A DNA stretch of 64,000 bases from Prochlorococcus sp. AG-363-N16 (GCA_003280135.1 QCFW01000001.1:1-64000), one strand, 5' to 3'. Numbered from the stretch's first letter, positions 21,849-33,112 are shown. Translations and numbers: made by a program. The notes: generated from the letters alone by a model not told the origin.

Positions 21849-22172
21849 TTGACTAAAGGAAATGTTGTTTTTGCTGGGTTAATCGCTTTTCTGATTGGAG
21901 GATTAGGCTATTGGCTTTTCTTAGTGTTAGGACTTGATTCTCCTAGCGCAGGGATAGCTTCTGAAGCAATCCTGGTGCTATTGCTTTTAGGCTGGATCTC
22001 TTCTTATTTTTTGCGAGTAATACGCGGGAAAATGACGTTTATGGAACAACGGAAAAGATATAGAGAATCTTATGAGAAGGTTACTGAAAAAGCTCTAGAG
22101 AAAAAATTTGATTCAATGTCTGAAGAAGAACAGATCAGTTTAATCAAAGAGATTGAAATTGATAAACAATGA
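21849..22172 (+). CDS. DUF3007 family protein
   Basis: Two TM helices then YLRVIRGKMTFMEQRKRYRESYEKV; follows ndhL as is common in cyanobacteria. Confidence 0.75.
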   Translation: MTKGNVVFAGLIAFLIGGLGYWLFLVLGLDSPSAGIASEAILVLLLLGWISSYFLRVIRGKMTFMEQRKRYRESYEKVTEKALEKKFDSMSEEEQISLIKEIEIDKQ

Positions 22173-22224
22173 GTTTGCAGGCATTCTTTAATGGGTGTTC
22201 TTCTTTCCTGATTAAAGAATTTTA

Positions 22225-23067
22225 ATGACTGAAATTAGAGACTTCTTTCAAAGATTTTTCCAAACGGATTTTTCTAGGACTAAGAGAATAAAAAAATGTT
22301 TTGAAAAAGTTAACAGAGAAGGTCGCATTGCATTAATGCCTTTTGTTATGGCAGGTGACCCTGATTTAAAAACAACATCTGAGATATTACTTGCACTTCA
22401 AGAGTCTGGCGCAGATCTAATTGAACTAGGTATTCCATATAGTGATCCCCTTGCAGATGGACCAATTATTCAGTTAGCAGCCTCTCGAGCTCTTTCTGTA
22501 GGGACTTCTCCTAAGAAGGTTTTGTCGATGCTCAGTGATCTGCGTGGCAAGTTATCTATTCCAATAATTCTTTTTACTTATACTAATCCGCTATTAAGTA
22601 TAGGTATGGAAGAATTTTGTAAGCAAGCATCTAGAGCTGGAGCTGCTGGACTAGTTGTTCCTGACTTGCCCTTAGAAGAAGCAGATAAGTTGTCAAAGAT
22701 CGCATTGTCTAGAAATCTTGATTTAATTCTTTTAGTAGCACCTACTACACCTCAGCAAAGAATGAAAACTATCGCTGAAAAGACTAATGGATTTACTTAT
22801 TTAGTAAGTGTTACAGGCGTTACTGGAGAGCGAAGGAAACTAGATCAAAAACTTGCAACACTTATCAAACAATTAAAGGAAGTTAGTACAAAACCAGTAG
22901 CTGTTGGGTTTGGGATCTCTGAGCCTAAACATATTCATGAAGTTAGGGATATGGGCGCTGATGGTGCAATAGTTGGTAGTGCATTAGTTAAAAGAATATC
23001 TAACGCAGAGAAAGGAAAATGTGCTCTTGAGGCAGCAAGTTTTTGTAGAGAATTATATGATACTTAG
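22225..23067 (+). CDS. trpA: Tryptophan synthase alpha chain
   Basis: [44 protein letters not shown]. Confidence 0.97.
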   Translation: MTEIRDFFQRFFQTDFSRTKRIKKCFEKVNREGRIALMPFVMAGDPDLKTTSEILLALQESGADLIELGIPYSDPLADGPIIQLAASRALSVGTSPKKVLSMLSDLRGKLSIPIILFTYTNPLLSIGMEEFCKQASRAGAAGLVVPDLPLEEADKLSKIALSRNLDLILLVAPTTPQQRMKTIAEKTNGFTYLVSVTGVTGERRKLDQKLATLIKQLKEVSTKPVAVGFGISEPKHIHEVRDMGADGAIVGSALVKRISNAEKGKCALEAASFCRELYDT

Positions 23068-23366
23068 TTTTGAGAAATTTGCCTTTAGTAGTATTTTATG
23101 TTGAATATACAAGACTAATTTAAAAATAAAAATTTTTTTAACAGCTATTCTTTTCAAGAAAAAAGATTAGCTTTTACGCAAAAATATTATTTAAAATAAT
23201 TTTATAGTATTTTTATAATGAATACTTTTTGACTTTAAAATTCGAAAAAAATATGACTTGAGCTTGCTTTAATACCTACTTTCTCTCCTTATACATAAAG
23301 TATTCTGTTATTGCATTAAGCTGCTAATTATATTATGTTGGCATTGTTATAATTGAATAATGATTT

Positions 23367-23636
23367 ATGGAAAAGTTTATTCTCTTTGGTACATATTGCG
23401 ATGACGCTATAAAAAAAAGGACTCCTTTTCGGTCTGAGCATTTAAAACGTCTTGCAGAACTTAAAGACAAAGGTATTCTTAAAACATTAGGTCCAACTAA
23501 GTGCAATAAATATGTTTTCGGTATTTTTGAAGGTGCAAATGCTAATCAAATAATTCAAATCGTAAAAGATGACATATATTGGAAAGAGAGAATATGGACT
23601 TCATTAGATATTCATCCTTGGGTCCAGGCATTTTGA
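23367..23636 (+). CDS. YCII-related domain protein
   Basis: MEKFILFGTYCDDAIKKRTPFRSEHLKRLAELKDKG. Confidence 0.75.
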   Translation: MEKFILFGTYCDDAIKKRTPFRSEHLKRLAELKDKGILKTLGPTKCNKYVFGIFEGANANQIIQIVKDDIYWKERIWTSLDIHPWVQAF

Positions 23637-23953
23637 GCTTGTTCCCATATCCACTTTGCAACCAGTTCATCTCCTCCTCTGCCAATAGCTTCCTCATAGC
23701 CACTCATAATCCCTATACCATTTTTTGCAATTTCAGCAATTAACTCCTGATTATCAATTCCATTTCTTTTTAGATCTTTTAACTTTAGTGTTTTGTTTCT
23801 TCTTATTATATTCCCACCATTTATATGACATCCTGCACAGTTCTTAATAAATATATCTTGACCTAAATTATTCTCTATACCAAAAACATCTTCAGGAAAC
23901 AATATAAGTAGAGCTATTAGCGAAAAGGTATAAAAAAATCTAATAAAAAACAT
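23612..23953 (-). CDS. Small class I cytochrome c (c6-like)
   Basis: Signal peptide and heme motif CAGCH in IFIKNCAGCHINGGNIIRR. Confidence 0.85.
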   Translation of the reverse strand: MFFIRFFYTFSLIALLILFPEDVFGIENNLGQDIFIKNCAGCHINGGNIIRRNKTLKLKDLKRNGIDNQELIAEIAKNGIGIMSGYEEAIGRGGDELVAKWIWEQAQNAWTQG

Positions 23954-23989
23954 TTTTTTAATCTAATTAATAGTAAGAATTAACTAAAG

Positions 23990-24322
23990 TTAATTATTGC
24001 AATCTTCTTTCATTTCTTCAAGAAGTAGATCAAGTTGACCAAACGGATCAGGGTCTTTCGAATCTTGCGAGGATGATTTATTTCCTGAATACCATTCATC
24101 TTCTACATCACAAAGTCTTTTCACCGCCTTTTGTAAGCCTCCTTGTATATAATCTTTTTTTAGTATGTTTACTAAGATAGGCATCCTTTCAGAATCGGCC
24201 TTAAGACTATGCTTCAGATCTTTTTGGGTTCTTTGGTGCTGCTTAAGCCAATCTTTTAGTAAGGAAGTAATTTCAGCTTCTATCTCTTCTGACCATTTAG
24301 CCATAATTATAAAGGGAACCAC
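23990..24322 (-). CDS. Conserved hypothetical protein
   Basis: Intact ORF overlapping 3' end of DUF1232 gene. Confidence 0.7.
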   Translation of the reverse strand: MVPFIIMAKWSEEIEAEITSLLKDWLKQHQRTQKDLKHSLKADSERMPILVNILKKDYIQGGLQKAVKRLCDVEDEWYSGNKSSSQDSKDPDPFGQLDLLLEEMKEDCNN

Positions 24323-24672
24323 TTGTCCAATTTGTATCTAGCTCTATTGCGAATCTCAGGAGTAATATTTCTACTCCAAAGACTTATTACGGCTGTTAAT
24401 GCAACAAGATCATCACTAAAGCCTGCAGCAGGTATGAAATCAGGAACCAAATCAATAGGCATAATTAGATAAGTAAGTGCAGCAAGAAGAGAAACCCTAG
24501 CTTGAGGAGGAGTTGCGGGATCAATAAGCATTTCAAATGCTTCTAAAGCAGGTTTTGCAATGATTCTTCCAGCTTTGATTAGGATCTTCTTTAAATGTCC
24601 TTCATCTATAACAGAGCTGTCAATAACCTCTGCTTCATAAACTTCTGTATTGTTGTTTTTATCCTTAGCCAT
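24307..24672 (-). CDS. DUF1232 domain protein
   Basis: ALTYLIMPIDLVPDFIPAAGFSDDLVALTAV signature. Confidence 0.88.
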   Translation of the reverse strand: MAKDKNNNTEVYEAEVIDSSVIDEGHLKKILIKAGRIIAKPALEAFEMLIDPATPPQARVSLLAALTYLIMPIDLVPDFIPAAGFSDDLVALTAVISLWSRNITPEIRNRARYKLDKWFPL

Positions 24673-24683
24673 TGGTTATAAGT

Positions 24684-25613
24684 TTAAGTTAAGGTCTCCA
24701 TATCAACTAAACCTGACTGGATACCAGCTTTTCTTAGTTTCCTAAGAGCTCTTTGAACAACTTGTCTGCAATACTCTCTGCTGCAATTCATATGTTCGGC
24801 AACTGTAGCTAAAGTTCGCCATTCATTAGTTCCATCAAGGCCAAACCTTAAGCTAACAATCGTTCTTTCTTTTGGCGTGAGATTAGCTTTATCTAAAAGA
24901 GACCAGGCAGAATCATTCCTTTCAGCTAATTCTGCAACTTCCATAGGAGGGATTTCTTCGCTAGGTAATACATCACCTAATTCAGAAGGGTCAGATTTTG
25001 ATTGAACAACTCCTTGCAAACTAACAGTGATACTTCTTAGTTCACATTCAAGTAATTCATCAACTTCTTGTTTGCTTAGATGCATTTGCTTAGCAATTAA
25101 ATCGGCAGAAGGAGGAAGACCATTCTCTTGCATTAAATAAGATTTTGCTGCTCTAAGCTTTGTTAGTTTCTCATTAATATTTACTGGAATTCTGATATTT
25201 CTACTTTGAGTTGATAGAGCTCTATTTAGCCCTTGTCGAATCCACCAGTATGCATAGGTGGAAAAACGATGTCCTCTTTTGGGGTCATATTTCTCTACGG
25301 CTCTAGTTAACCCAAGAGTTCCTTCTTGTATTAAGTCAAGTAAATCAAGTCCTTTTCCTTGATATTTCTTAGCAAGGTTAACTACAAGTCTTAGGTTAGA
25401 GGTAATCATATGATTTTTCGCCCGCTCACCTAAACGAATTGTTCTCTTTTCTATATCTGAATACTTGCATTCAGGCCCTGTCCCTCCAGCAAGATTGCAT
25501 CTCTCGGTTAAAGCAATCATTGCCTGAACCTTTCTGCCCATAGTGAGTTCTTCCTCAGGGGTTAAAAGGTGATGACGTCCAATTTCCCCAAGATAGTCAC
25601 TTAAAGAGCTCAC
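24684..25613 (-). CDS. RpoD-family group 2 sigma factor
   Basis: NLRLVVNLAKKYQGKGLDLLDLIQEGTLGLTRAVEKYDPKRGHRFSTYAYWWIRQ. Confidence 0.96.
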   Translation of the reverse strand: MSSLSDYLGEIGRHHLLTPEEELTMGRKVQAMIALTERCNLAGGTGPECKYSDIEKRTIRLGERAKNHMITSNLRLVVNLAKKYQGKGLDLLDLIQEGTLGLTRAVEKYDPKRGHRFSTYAYWWIRQGLNRALSTQSRNIRIPVNINEKLTKLRAAKSYLMQENGLPPSADLIAKQMHLSKQEVDELLECELRSITVSLQGVVQSKSDPSELGDVLPSEEIPPMEVAELAERNDSAWSLLDKANLTPKERTIVSLRFGLDGTNEWRTLATVAEHMNCSREYCRQVVQRALRKLRKAGIQSGLVDMETLT

Positions 25614-25844
25614 GATTTGTACCTCTTTTATTACTAAAATTTAGGTCGAAAGTTATAACTTGCTTATCTTGTAATGAAGAGTTTCGAATTCATTCTTTAT
25701 TCTTAACTAAATTTTCCACATCAGAAAGATGTTTTTCGCTGTTCGAAAAAGGCTTTTCAGCCTAAATACGTTTAAACAACTTTTTTATATTGTTTAATTT
25801 CCCTAACGTTAGTTTTGATTGTGAATTGGTAAATTCGTATTGTT

Positions 25845-26495
25845 TTAAGAGCGTCTTTCTGCAAGAACTTCCAATAGATCTCGCCAATCAACTTCTTGAT
25901 GCGCCAGCGCAACCTGTAGATGAAAAATTAGATCAGCAGCTTCATTAGCAATAGAGATTTTATCTTTGTCTTTACAGGCCATGACAAATTCTACAGCTTC
26001 TTCTCCAATCTTTTTAAGGATCTTATTGTCACCATCTTTTAAAAGAGAATTTGTATAGCTCTCGTCCTTAGGATTTAAACGTCTATCTTTGATAACTTTA
26101 AAGACTTCACTACATATATCAGAAGGTGGATGTTCTATAGACAAACCTGATGAGCTTTCTAATCCTTCTTGAAAAAAGCAACTCCTAGCACCTGTGTGAC
26201 AAGCTATAGAACCAATTTGTTTTATTGTTAAAAGTATTGTATCTGAATCACAGTCATACCTTATTTCTTTGAGCTTCTGGATATGCCCACTTGTTTCCCC
26301 TTTTTTCCAGAGTTGATGCCTTGATCTGCTCCAGTAATAAACTTCTTTAGTTTGGAGTGTTTTTATTATTGACTCTTGATTCATCCAGGCCATCATTAAT
26401 ACTGTCCCATCAAGCCAATCTTGTGCAATCGCTGGGATAAGACCGTTTTCGTTAAAACGAAGCTTGTCTAAAAAATCTTGAATTAGTGGCATCAT
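25845..26495 (-). CDS. hisIE: Bifunctional phosphoribosyl-AMP cyclohydrolase / phosphoribosyl-ATP pyrophosphatase
   Basis: SRSRHQLWKKGETSGHIQ...YDCDSDTILL; KIGEEAVEFVMACKD. Confidence 0.96.
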   Translation of the reverse strand: MMPLIQDFLDKLRFNENGLIPAIAQDWLDGTVLMMAWMNQESIIKTLQTKEVYYWSRSRHQLWKKGETSGHIQKLKEIRYDCDSDTILLTIKQIGSIACHTGARSCFFQEGLESSSGLSIEHPPSDICSEVFKVIKDRRLNPKDESYTNSLLKDGDNKILKKIGEEAVEFVMACKDKDKISIANEAADLIFHLQVALAHQEVDWRDLLEVLAERRS

Positions 26496-26560
26496 CTCTT
26501 TACTTTACAGAAAAGGTTTCCCTTTTGATCATCTATTTCTTCCCTTTATATATGTATTAG

Positions 26561-27031
26561 ATGTCTAATTCACTTTCCTACTATAGTTGCAGCAAGCATT
26601 TCCAAGGTTATCCATGTTGTCATAGGCAGTGGAAACATACTGGACATTGTCGATTTGTTCATGGATATAGCAGAAGCTTTACTTTTTGGTTTAGAGCAAA
26701 AGAATTAGATCAATATGGATTTGTTGTAGATTTTTCTGACTTGCATTTTTTGGAAGAGAAGTTAAGAAATCATTTTGATCATACTTTCTTGGTGAATTCT
26801 GATGACCCTTTGATTGAACATTGGGAAATCCTCCATAAGCAAGGTGCTCTAGATCTTCGAGTTATGGAAAATGTTGGGATGGAGTTTACTTCAAAGCTCG
26901 TTTGGGAGTGGGCGAATTCAATACTCTTAAAAAGAGATGAAGGTAGGACATGTTGTAATAGAGTAGAGGCAAGAGAAAATGATTTTAATTCAGCTTGCTT
27001 TGAGTCGATTCCAGAATGGTTTAGTGTATAA
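26561..27031 (+). CDS. 6-pyruvoyl-tetrahydropterin synthase / QueD family
   Basis: GHCRFVHGYSRSFTFWFRAKELDQYGFVVDFSDL. Confidence 0.85.
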   Translation: MSNSLSYYSCSKHFQGYPCCHRQWKHTGHCRFVHGYSRSFTFWFRAKELDQYGFVVDFSDLHFLEEKLRNHFDHTFLVNSDDPLIEHWEILHKQGALDLRVMENVGMEFTSKLVWEWANSILLKRDEGRTCCNRVEARENDFNSACFESIPEWFSV

Positions 27032-27176
27032 GTAGGTGATCACAGACAAATTATTATTAGAGCTTTGTTTAGATAAAAGACTTTTTGTTTTTATAGTTGG
27101 GATGATTTTTGTTTAGAAGAAATCTTTCTTAGATGTTAGGTAGATATTTTAATTTGTATTGATTGGGAGTTGTTAC

Positions 27177-28739
27177 TTAATTAGGCAATGCCCATGGATT
27201 GATGCCAAGTTTTGCTCCAATTTTATGAGCACAGGCAAAGCCACTAAATGCAACGGCATTTAGTCCTTGACCAGGGAAGCATGAATCTCCTACGCAATAA
27301 AGACCTTTTATACTTGTTGTATTGAAGGGCATTGGTAAAAGACCAGGTAAACGCATAGAAGGTATTGGACCATAGCTTCCATCATGACGATTCAGGAATC
27401 GTCTATGGGTTTTAGGTGTTCCAATTTCTTTGTGAACAATTTCATTTGATATGTTTGGAAAAATTTGTTCAATTTTTGATATGAGATTATTACAAGAAAC
27501 TTCTTTTTTTTGCTTATAATCTGAAGGGCTTAGATGTTTCCATTCAACTATTGAAGAAGGTGTGAAAGCATGAATAATATGTTGTCCATCAGGAGCAAGA
27601 TTGGGATCTAAAAGAGTTGGAATTGAAATAAAAACTACACCTTGTTCCGTTTCCATTTCTTCCCAACTGTTTAATATTAAATGGTGGCAATGAGAGTTTT
27701 TAGGGATTACTTGTTTGCTTACTCCAAGATGAATTGATAAGAATGAAGGGGATGGTTTGTATCTTTTTTGCCATTGCTTTTCAGCTTTTGGTTGATAGGC
27801 TTTTGCTACTAATGGATCTTTGACAGATTCACCACCAAATGTGTCCCATCTTGTTGCATTAGAGATTATATTCTTTCCGAAAAATTTTTCTCCATTAGCA
27901 ATTTCTACTCCTACTGCTTGTCCGTTTTCAATTAAAATCTCTGTCACTCTTGATTTGTACCTGATTTCTCCCGAATACTTTTTGAGACCCTGAACTAATT
28001 TTTCTGCAATTTTCCCTACACCTCCTTTTGGATAGTTAATCCCACCAGCATGACGATCTGAAAAAACCATTCCAGCATTAATCATTGGAGTTTTATCGGC
28101 AGGCATTACTGACCAACAAAAGCACTCAATATCAATAAAGCGTAAAAGATTTTTGTCTTTTATATATCGCCGTGCTACGTCACCTACATTAAAAGGTAGC
28201 CATCTTGCTAGGCCGAGACATGCGAAAGGAGCCTTGAAAAATACTTTAGCAAGATAAGTTGGGTCCTCAATTGATAGAAGAGGCATAGCATCAAGACAAT
28301 TAAAGACTTTCCAGCAGACGGAATAGAATTTTCTTATGCCATTTTCTTCATGAGGAAATTTGGAAATCAAGTTAGAGAGGAAGTTTTCGTAATCTCTTTC
28401 CACCACTACTTCTAGCCCCGCAGGGAGATGGTAGGCAAGCTGGGATGGATCTGGAATCGTTTCGCATTTTTGCCCAACATCTAATAACGCTCGTGTTAGA
28501 AGGTTGGTGTATCCATTTTCACCAAAACCAAAGATCATTGAGGCTCCCACATCAAAGGTGTAGCCATTTCTATGAAACGCACCACTACTACCACCCGGGA
28601 TTGTATAACTTTCTAAAACTAATGTTTTCGCACCTTTGGATGCAAGTTGAGTGGCTGTAACCAGACCTCCTATCCCTGAGCCAACAATAATCGCATCCCA
28701 GAGATTTTTATTTTTCTTATTGGTGTTGAAAAAATTCAT
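27177..28739 (-). CDS. crtH: Carotene isomerase (CrtISO/CrtH)
   Basis: AIIVGSGIGGLVTATQLASKGAKTLVLE; GLYCVGDSCFPGQGLNAVAFSGFACAHKI. Confidence 0.92.
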   Translation of the reverse strand: MNFFNTNKKNKNLWDAIIVGSGIGGLVTATQLASKGAKTLVLESYTIPGGSSGAFHRNGYTFDVGASMIFGFGENGYTNLLTRALLDVGQKCETIPDPSQLAYHLPAGLEVVVERDYENFLSNLISKFPHEENGIRKFYSVCWKVFNCLDAMPLLSIEDPTYLAKVFFKAPFACLGLARWLPFNVGDVARRYIKDKNLLRFIDIECFCWSVMPADKTPMINAGMVFSDRHAGGINYPKGGVGKIAEKLVQGLKKYSGEIRYKSRVTEILIENGQAVGVEIANGEKFFGKNIISNATRWDTFGGESVKDPLVAKAYQPKAEKQWQKRYKPSPSFLSIHLGVSKQVIPKNSHCHHLILNSWEEMETEQGVVFISIPTLLDPNLAPDGQHIIHAFTPSSIVEWKHLSPSDYKQKKEVSCNNLISKIEQIFPNISNEIVHKEIGTPKTHRRFLNRHDGSYGPIPSMRLPGLLPMPFNTTSIKGLYCVGDSCFPGQGLNAVAFSGFACAHKIGAKLGINPWALPN

Positions 28740-28828
28740 TTTGATAATTTATTAATTAATAGTCAATTCATTTTTTGCTGAGAACAAGTTTTGAACATGT
28801 AAGTGAATTAGTAAAAAAATTGTGCTGT

Positions 28829-30193
28829 TTATATCGTTGCATGAAGAACTTCTAAAGCTCTATCACGATAAGCTCCATAACGATTTTTTTTATTGGATAT
28901 GCGAGATTTCAGTTCTGGTAAGAGCCCAAAATTAGGGGGCATTGGTTGGAAATGTTTTTTGCTGTATGAATCATTAGTGATATGAGAATCAGTAATGAAA
29001 TTATTTAGAGCACCAATCATTGTTTCATTAGGAAAGGCTATTGGGCTGCTCCCTTTGGCAATTAAAGCAGCATTTGTTCCCGCCAACCAGCCTCCTGCTA
29101 CTGCAGCTGTATACCCTTCTGTTCCAGTAATTTGGCCTGCAGCAAGAAGATTTAATCTTTTTTTGAATTGAAGAGTTGGTTTTAATAACTTGGGTGAATT
29201 AAGAAAAGTGTTCCGGTGCATTACTCCAAATCGAACAAAGTCAGCATTTTTTAAGCCTGGAATTGTTTGAAAGATACGTTTCTGATCACCCCATTTCAAA
29301 TTTGTTTGGAAGCCAACAAGATTCCATAATCTTCCTTTTTTATCTTCTCTTCTTAGTTGAATAATTGCATAGGCTCTTTTGGATAATCGGTTTTTCCGAT
29401 CATGTAAGTCTCCCCATCTTGGGTCCCAAATCCCAATAGGTTTTAGCGGCCCATATCGCATTGTGTCTTCACCTCTTCTAGCAAGTTCCTCTATTGGCAA
29501 GCATCCTTCAAAGAAGATTGCTGAATCCCTCTCAAAGTCTTTCAGAGATGCTTGTTGTCCGTGAATCAAAGCATCTCTGAAAGCTAAATACTCATTTTTA
29601 TTCATAGGACAATTGATGTAATCAGCATCCCCTTTGTCATATCTACTAGCTTTAAAAGCTATTGAGAAATCAATACTTTCTCCCTCTATTATTGGACTTG
29701 CCGCATCAAAGAAATGAAATTCCTCTATTCCAGTAAAAGATTTTAGGTCTTTAGCTAAGGATTCACTTGTAAGTGGTCCGGAAGCAATTATTGCTATTTG
29801 CTTTTCGCCAGGAAGGCTTTTAGCTTCAGATCTTTGAATTTCTATAAGAGGATTTTGAGAAAGTTCATATGTGATTCTCTTGCTGAATTCAATTCGATCT
29901 ACTGCAAGGGCACCCCCTGCAGGGATGGAATATTTATCTGCTATTTGTATGACAAATGAGTTTAATTTTCTAAGCTCCTCTTTTAATAATCCAGCAGCTC
30001 TATCGGAGCTAAGAGCTCCAAAGCTATTACTGCATACAAGCTCGGCAAAATCAGAGGTGTGATGTGCGGGCGTCTTTTTATTAGGACGCATCTCGTAAAG
30101 GAGAACCTTGATGCCAGCAGAAGCAATTTGCCAAGCAGCTTCAGCACCAGCCAAACCTGCACCAATAATTGTTACTGAATTGGATTGGGCCAA
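28829..30193 (-). CDS. trmFO: tRNA (uracil-5-)-methyltransferase TrmFO
   Basis: [18 protein letters not shown]...YEMRP...[32 protein letters not shown]. Confidence 0.96.
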   Translation of the reverse strand: MAQSNSVTIIGAGLAGAEAAWQIASAGIKVLLYEMRPNKKTPAHHTSDFAELVCSNSFGALSSDRAAGLLKEELRKLNSFVIQIADKYSIPAGGALAVDRIEFSKRITYELSQNPLIEIQRSEAKSLPGEKQIAIIASGPLTSESLAKDLKSFTGIEEFHFFDAASPIIEGESIDFSIAFKASRYDKGDADYINCPMNKNEYLAFRDALIHGQQASLKDFERDSAIFFEGCLPIEELARRGEDTMRYGPLKPIGIWDPRWGDLHDRKNRLSKRAYAIIQLRREDKKGRLWNLVGFQTNLKWGDQKRIFQTIPGLKNADFVRFGVMHRNTFLNSPKLLKPTLQFKKRLNLLAAGQITGTEGYTAAVAGGWLAGTNAALIAKGSSPIAFPNETMIGALNNFITDSHITNDSYSKKHFQPMPPNFGLLPELKSRISNKKNRYGAYRDRALEVLHATI

Positions 30194-30237
30194 TGCAAAC
30201 GTATGCCTAGACTAAGAGTATTTTAAATAACTTTTCT

Positions 30238-30363
30238 TTAGAAAGCTTTGTTGTCATCTCCAAACTGCCTTCCCCATTGCTCTCTTGCTGGTTTTTGAAT
30301 GTTGAATATCACCCAGGCGACAGCAGCAAGTACTGGAAACGATACTAATAGGAGGTTGATCAT
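30238..30363 (-). CDS. psbY: Photosystem II protein PsbY (41 aa, absent from ORF track)
   Basis: My translation: [41 protein letters not shown]; one TM, PsbY pattern. Confidence 0.82.
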   Translation of the reverse strand: MINLLLVSFPVLAAVAWVIFNIQKPAREQWGRQFGDDNKAF

Positions 30364-30571
30364 TGAGTTCAATTGACTTCGTGATGGATTTTACAGAATA
30401 GATGCAAATAAATGCGAGATCTAAGCTAAAAAGGTTAAGACAAATTTGTTAAAAAATTATGTTTTGTGTGCTTACAGTCTTCCTTTTTTAAAAAAACCTG
30501 CACCCTACATATCAAAATGGCTAAGGTGATAACTTTGATGAGTGCTTGATTAAGCTACTCATTGATTACGC

Positions 30572-30643
30572 GGGTCGCTAGCTCAGTGGTAGAGCATCCG
30601 GCTTTTAACCGGCTGGTCCTGAGTTCGAATCTCAGGCGACCCA
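30572..30643 (+). tRNA. tRNA-Lys(UUU)
   Basis: GGGTCGC...GCGACCC acceptor; anticodon loop CTTTTAA; TTCGAAT T-loop. Confidence 0.95.
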
Positions 30644-30664
30644 TATAGACAAACCCTTTATTAA

Positions 30665-31027
30665 ATGTTCAGTAAAAGGTTTAGCCTGCAAAATCTTTTA
30701 TTTAAGACAGTCTTAAGTTTTGGCCTGTCTTCATTATCTCCAGTATTTGCAGGGCTGGATAAATATACGGAATTGGATAATTTTGACAATTGGCTAATTG
30801 AAAGGAAATTTGATTCGGAAAGAAACAAAATTTTTTGTAGAGCCTCTATGCCGAAATATGGATCATGGTTTGGCTCTAGAGTCCGACTTGATGAGGATGA
30901 TAAGGTTTTTATCCCTGAGGAATTGGCTATTTTCAAACTGCCTAATGCTTTCCCTCTAGAAAAGTTACAAAAGTCTCTTATGGCTTGTCGAGAAAGTTTG
31001 ATTTACACACCTCAGTCAGATGAATAG
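30665..31027 (+). CDS. Hypothetical secreted protein
   Basis: ORF with signal-peptide-like N-terminus (SFGLSSLSPVFAGL). Confidence 0.5.
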   Translation: MFSKRFSLQNLLFKTVLSFGLSSLSPVFAGLDKYTELDNFDNWLIERKFDSERNKIFCRASMPKYGSWFGSRVRLDEDDKVFIPEELAIFKLPNAFPLEKLQKSLMACRESLIYTPQSDE

Positions 31028-31388
31028 AAGAATAGAAATATCTTGAATAACTAACAAATGCTCGACTATTAGTGGTTTTGGTTGCTGGATTAATAATGAG
31101 TTCATTTTATAAATATGAAACTTTTTTCAATTGCTTTAGCTATTGGAGTAAATCTAAGTTTGTATTTCTGGTTCTTGATCAATAATGCGATTTCATAAAT
31201 TTTTACCTGTTCTTCGAAAAGGTTGTACATCGTAAAATCTAGGAATTTTAGCTTAATTAAGAGGCTTTAATTGTTTGTCATAATTCAAAATCTTTTTTAA
31301 TGGGAATTAATGAAATTTCAGAGAACAACTTTTTCTTTTTAAAAAGTGTTTTTGGCTTCATCCTTAAATAAAAATAGTTTGCTGTTAA

Positions 31389-31706
31389 ATGAAAAAAGAA
31401 TCTTCTGCAATCAAAAAAGAGAAGGCTTCTTGGCTATGGAAATGGGCAGAGCCTGAAAGTGTTTTAACGGTAATACCAAAATCTAAAACTCAAAAGTTGG
31501 CAAAACAGGCACAGCTGGCCAATATCGATGCTGAAAGAGCTATTAATAGGGCCTATCAGCACGAAATTATGAGGGCTAAGGCTATTAGTGAAGCAATGTT
31601 TAAATCTGGGAAAGCAGTTCGGTATACATTCATAAGTTCAGGCAGGGAATTTTTCTTAAGATTTTCTGTTATGCGTAAGAAAATCCGCTCTTGGATTTTT
31701 TCGTAA
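31389..31706 (+). CDS. Hypothetical protein
   Basis: Intact ORF, clear intergenic flanks. Confidence 0.5.
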   Translation: MKKESSAIKKEKASWLWKWAEPESVLTVIPKSKTQKLAKQAQLANIDAERAINRAYQHEIMRAKAISEAMFKSGKAVRYTFISSGREFFLRFSVMRKKIRSWIFS

Positions 31707-31821
31707 AAGGCAGCTTCTTATATAAGAAAAGGCATTGGAAAATCTATATAAATTTATGGTCTTTTTATTTCATTAGGAGTTTATTCTCTAAACTTTTGGT
31801 AAATAAATAGCTCTAATATCT

Positions 31822-32124
31822 ATGCAGCTTTACGTGGTTACATGGCAATTTGAGTCATCTGAGGACCAAACATTTTCGGCAGAAGCATTGCTTGATTATG
31901 TTGAAAGTGGCAAATCTGAAGAGACTCCCAAAGGTTATGAGAGGTTATCTTGGATTCATATGCCGCAGGATGGCACAGGCATTGTCATATGTAAGGCTGA
32001 GAATGCTTCTGTTCTTTATAAAGTTTTTGGTCCCTGGCGAGAAAAGTTTGGCATGACTTGGAGTTACAAACCTGGATTAACAACTGAAGAATTTATATCT
32101 TTGCTTAAAGAAGACCAGCAGTGA
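31822..32124 (+). CDS. DUF3303-like protein
   Basis: MQLYVVTWQFESSEDQ...GKVFGPWREKF-type pattern (YKVFGPWREKFGMTWSYKPGLTTEEF). Confidence 0.65.
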   Translation: MQLYVVTWQFESSEDQTFSAEALLDYVESGKSEETPKGYERLSWIHMPQDGTGIVICKAENASVLYKVFGPWREKFGMTWSYKPGLTTEEFISLLKEDQQ

Positions 32125-32287
32125 TTAAAAAATGAAAAATAAATTATTTGTATCAATAAGTTTTTGAGCTTGTTCCTTTTAAAGAGCTTTTAAAACAGTT
32201 TTTTAATTATGCTTCTTCAGACATTTGCCTGGAAAAATGATTTTACTGTTTAACCATTAAATACAGACTGTTCTTTAAATAAAAAAA

Positions 32288-32480
32288 AAGACCCTCGTAC
32301 ATTGACGTGGGCCTGGGTGATGGGGAACCTTCTTTCTAAGAGACTTGAGCAATTAAATCAAGCCCCACAAATAGTGCTAAGGCTATTAGCTTCTCCATCT
32401 ATAGTGTCTTAGGGAAAAGCAGACCTTGACTTCCCTTTTTGGGACAGGCTTTTGAAGCCCCTTCAATTTTTAGAAAAAGT
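32288..32480 (+). ncRNA. Candidate structured non-coding RNA region
   Basis: GC-richer ORF-free block with hairpin-like 3' segments (GGGAA-N14-TTCCCTTTTT; GGCTT-TTG-AAGCC then CAATTTTT). Strand and ends uncertain. Confidence 0.3.
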
Positions 32481-32585
32481 AAACTTTTTTCAAAGAATCC
32501 TTTTGAAAATTTCTTTTGGTTTCTGCTATTCATTCGTGGATAGGAAAAAATGCATTCCTAGAGAAAAAAAGAAGGTGAAAAATCT

Positions 32586-33077
32586 TTAAACTTTGTTATT
32601 GGTAATCAACTCGTCTTTTATCCATCTGACTTTATGGTTATCTTTAGAGCTTTCTCGTCCTAGAACAATGATTGGAACCTCTAATTCTTTGTGAATAATC
32701 TTTTTTTTATATTGATTAATAAATGAAATGTATTTTTGATAGGTCCAGCCTTTATTACCTATACATTCCCACTTCCAAGATATTCTTAATGCTCGATAGA
32801 AGTCTTCCATCCCAAATTCATTCCAGCATTCTTGTAAAGCCAACAAGCTATCTTGACCACTAATAATTCTTTGATTGTACTTTTTTAGCTCTGGTGCTTC
32901 TGCTGAGTTATCTAAAGGTAGGTAAAGAGCTAATTCATTTATTTTGATTTTTTCTAGCCTTAACCAACATCTATTTAAAAGAAAAACAGGTAATTGCCAA
33001 GACCAAGACTCATTTTTTATCTTTTTAAGAGTTTTTCTAAGGTCCTCCTTATGCTTTTTAGGCCAGTAGAAATTCAT
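32586..33077 (-). CDS. Hypothetical protein
   Basis: Intact 163-aa ORF, Trp-rich. Confidence 0.6.
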   Translation of the reverse strand: MNFYWPKKHKEDLRKTLKKIKNESWSWQLPVFLLNRCWLRLEKIKINELALYLPLDNSAEAPELKKYNQRIISGQDSLLALQECWNEFGMEDFYRALRISWKWECIGNKGWTYQKYISFINQYKKKIIHKELEVPIIVLGRESSKDNHKVRWIKDELITNNKV

Positions 33078-33112
33078 CTTTAACGGGAAACTATTCTTAA
33101 TAAATAAAACAC

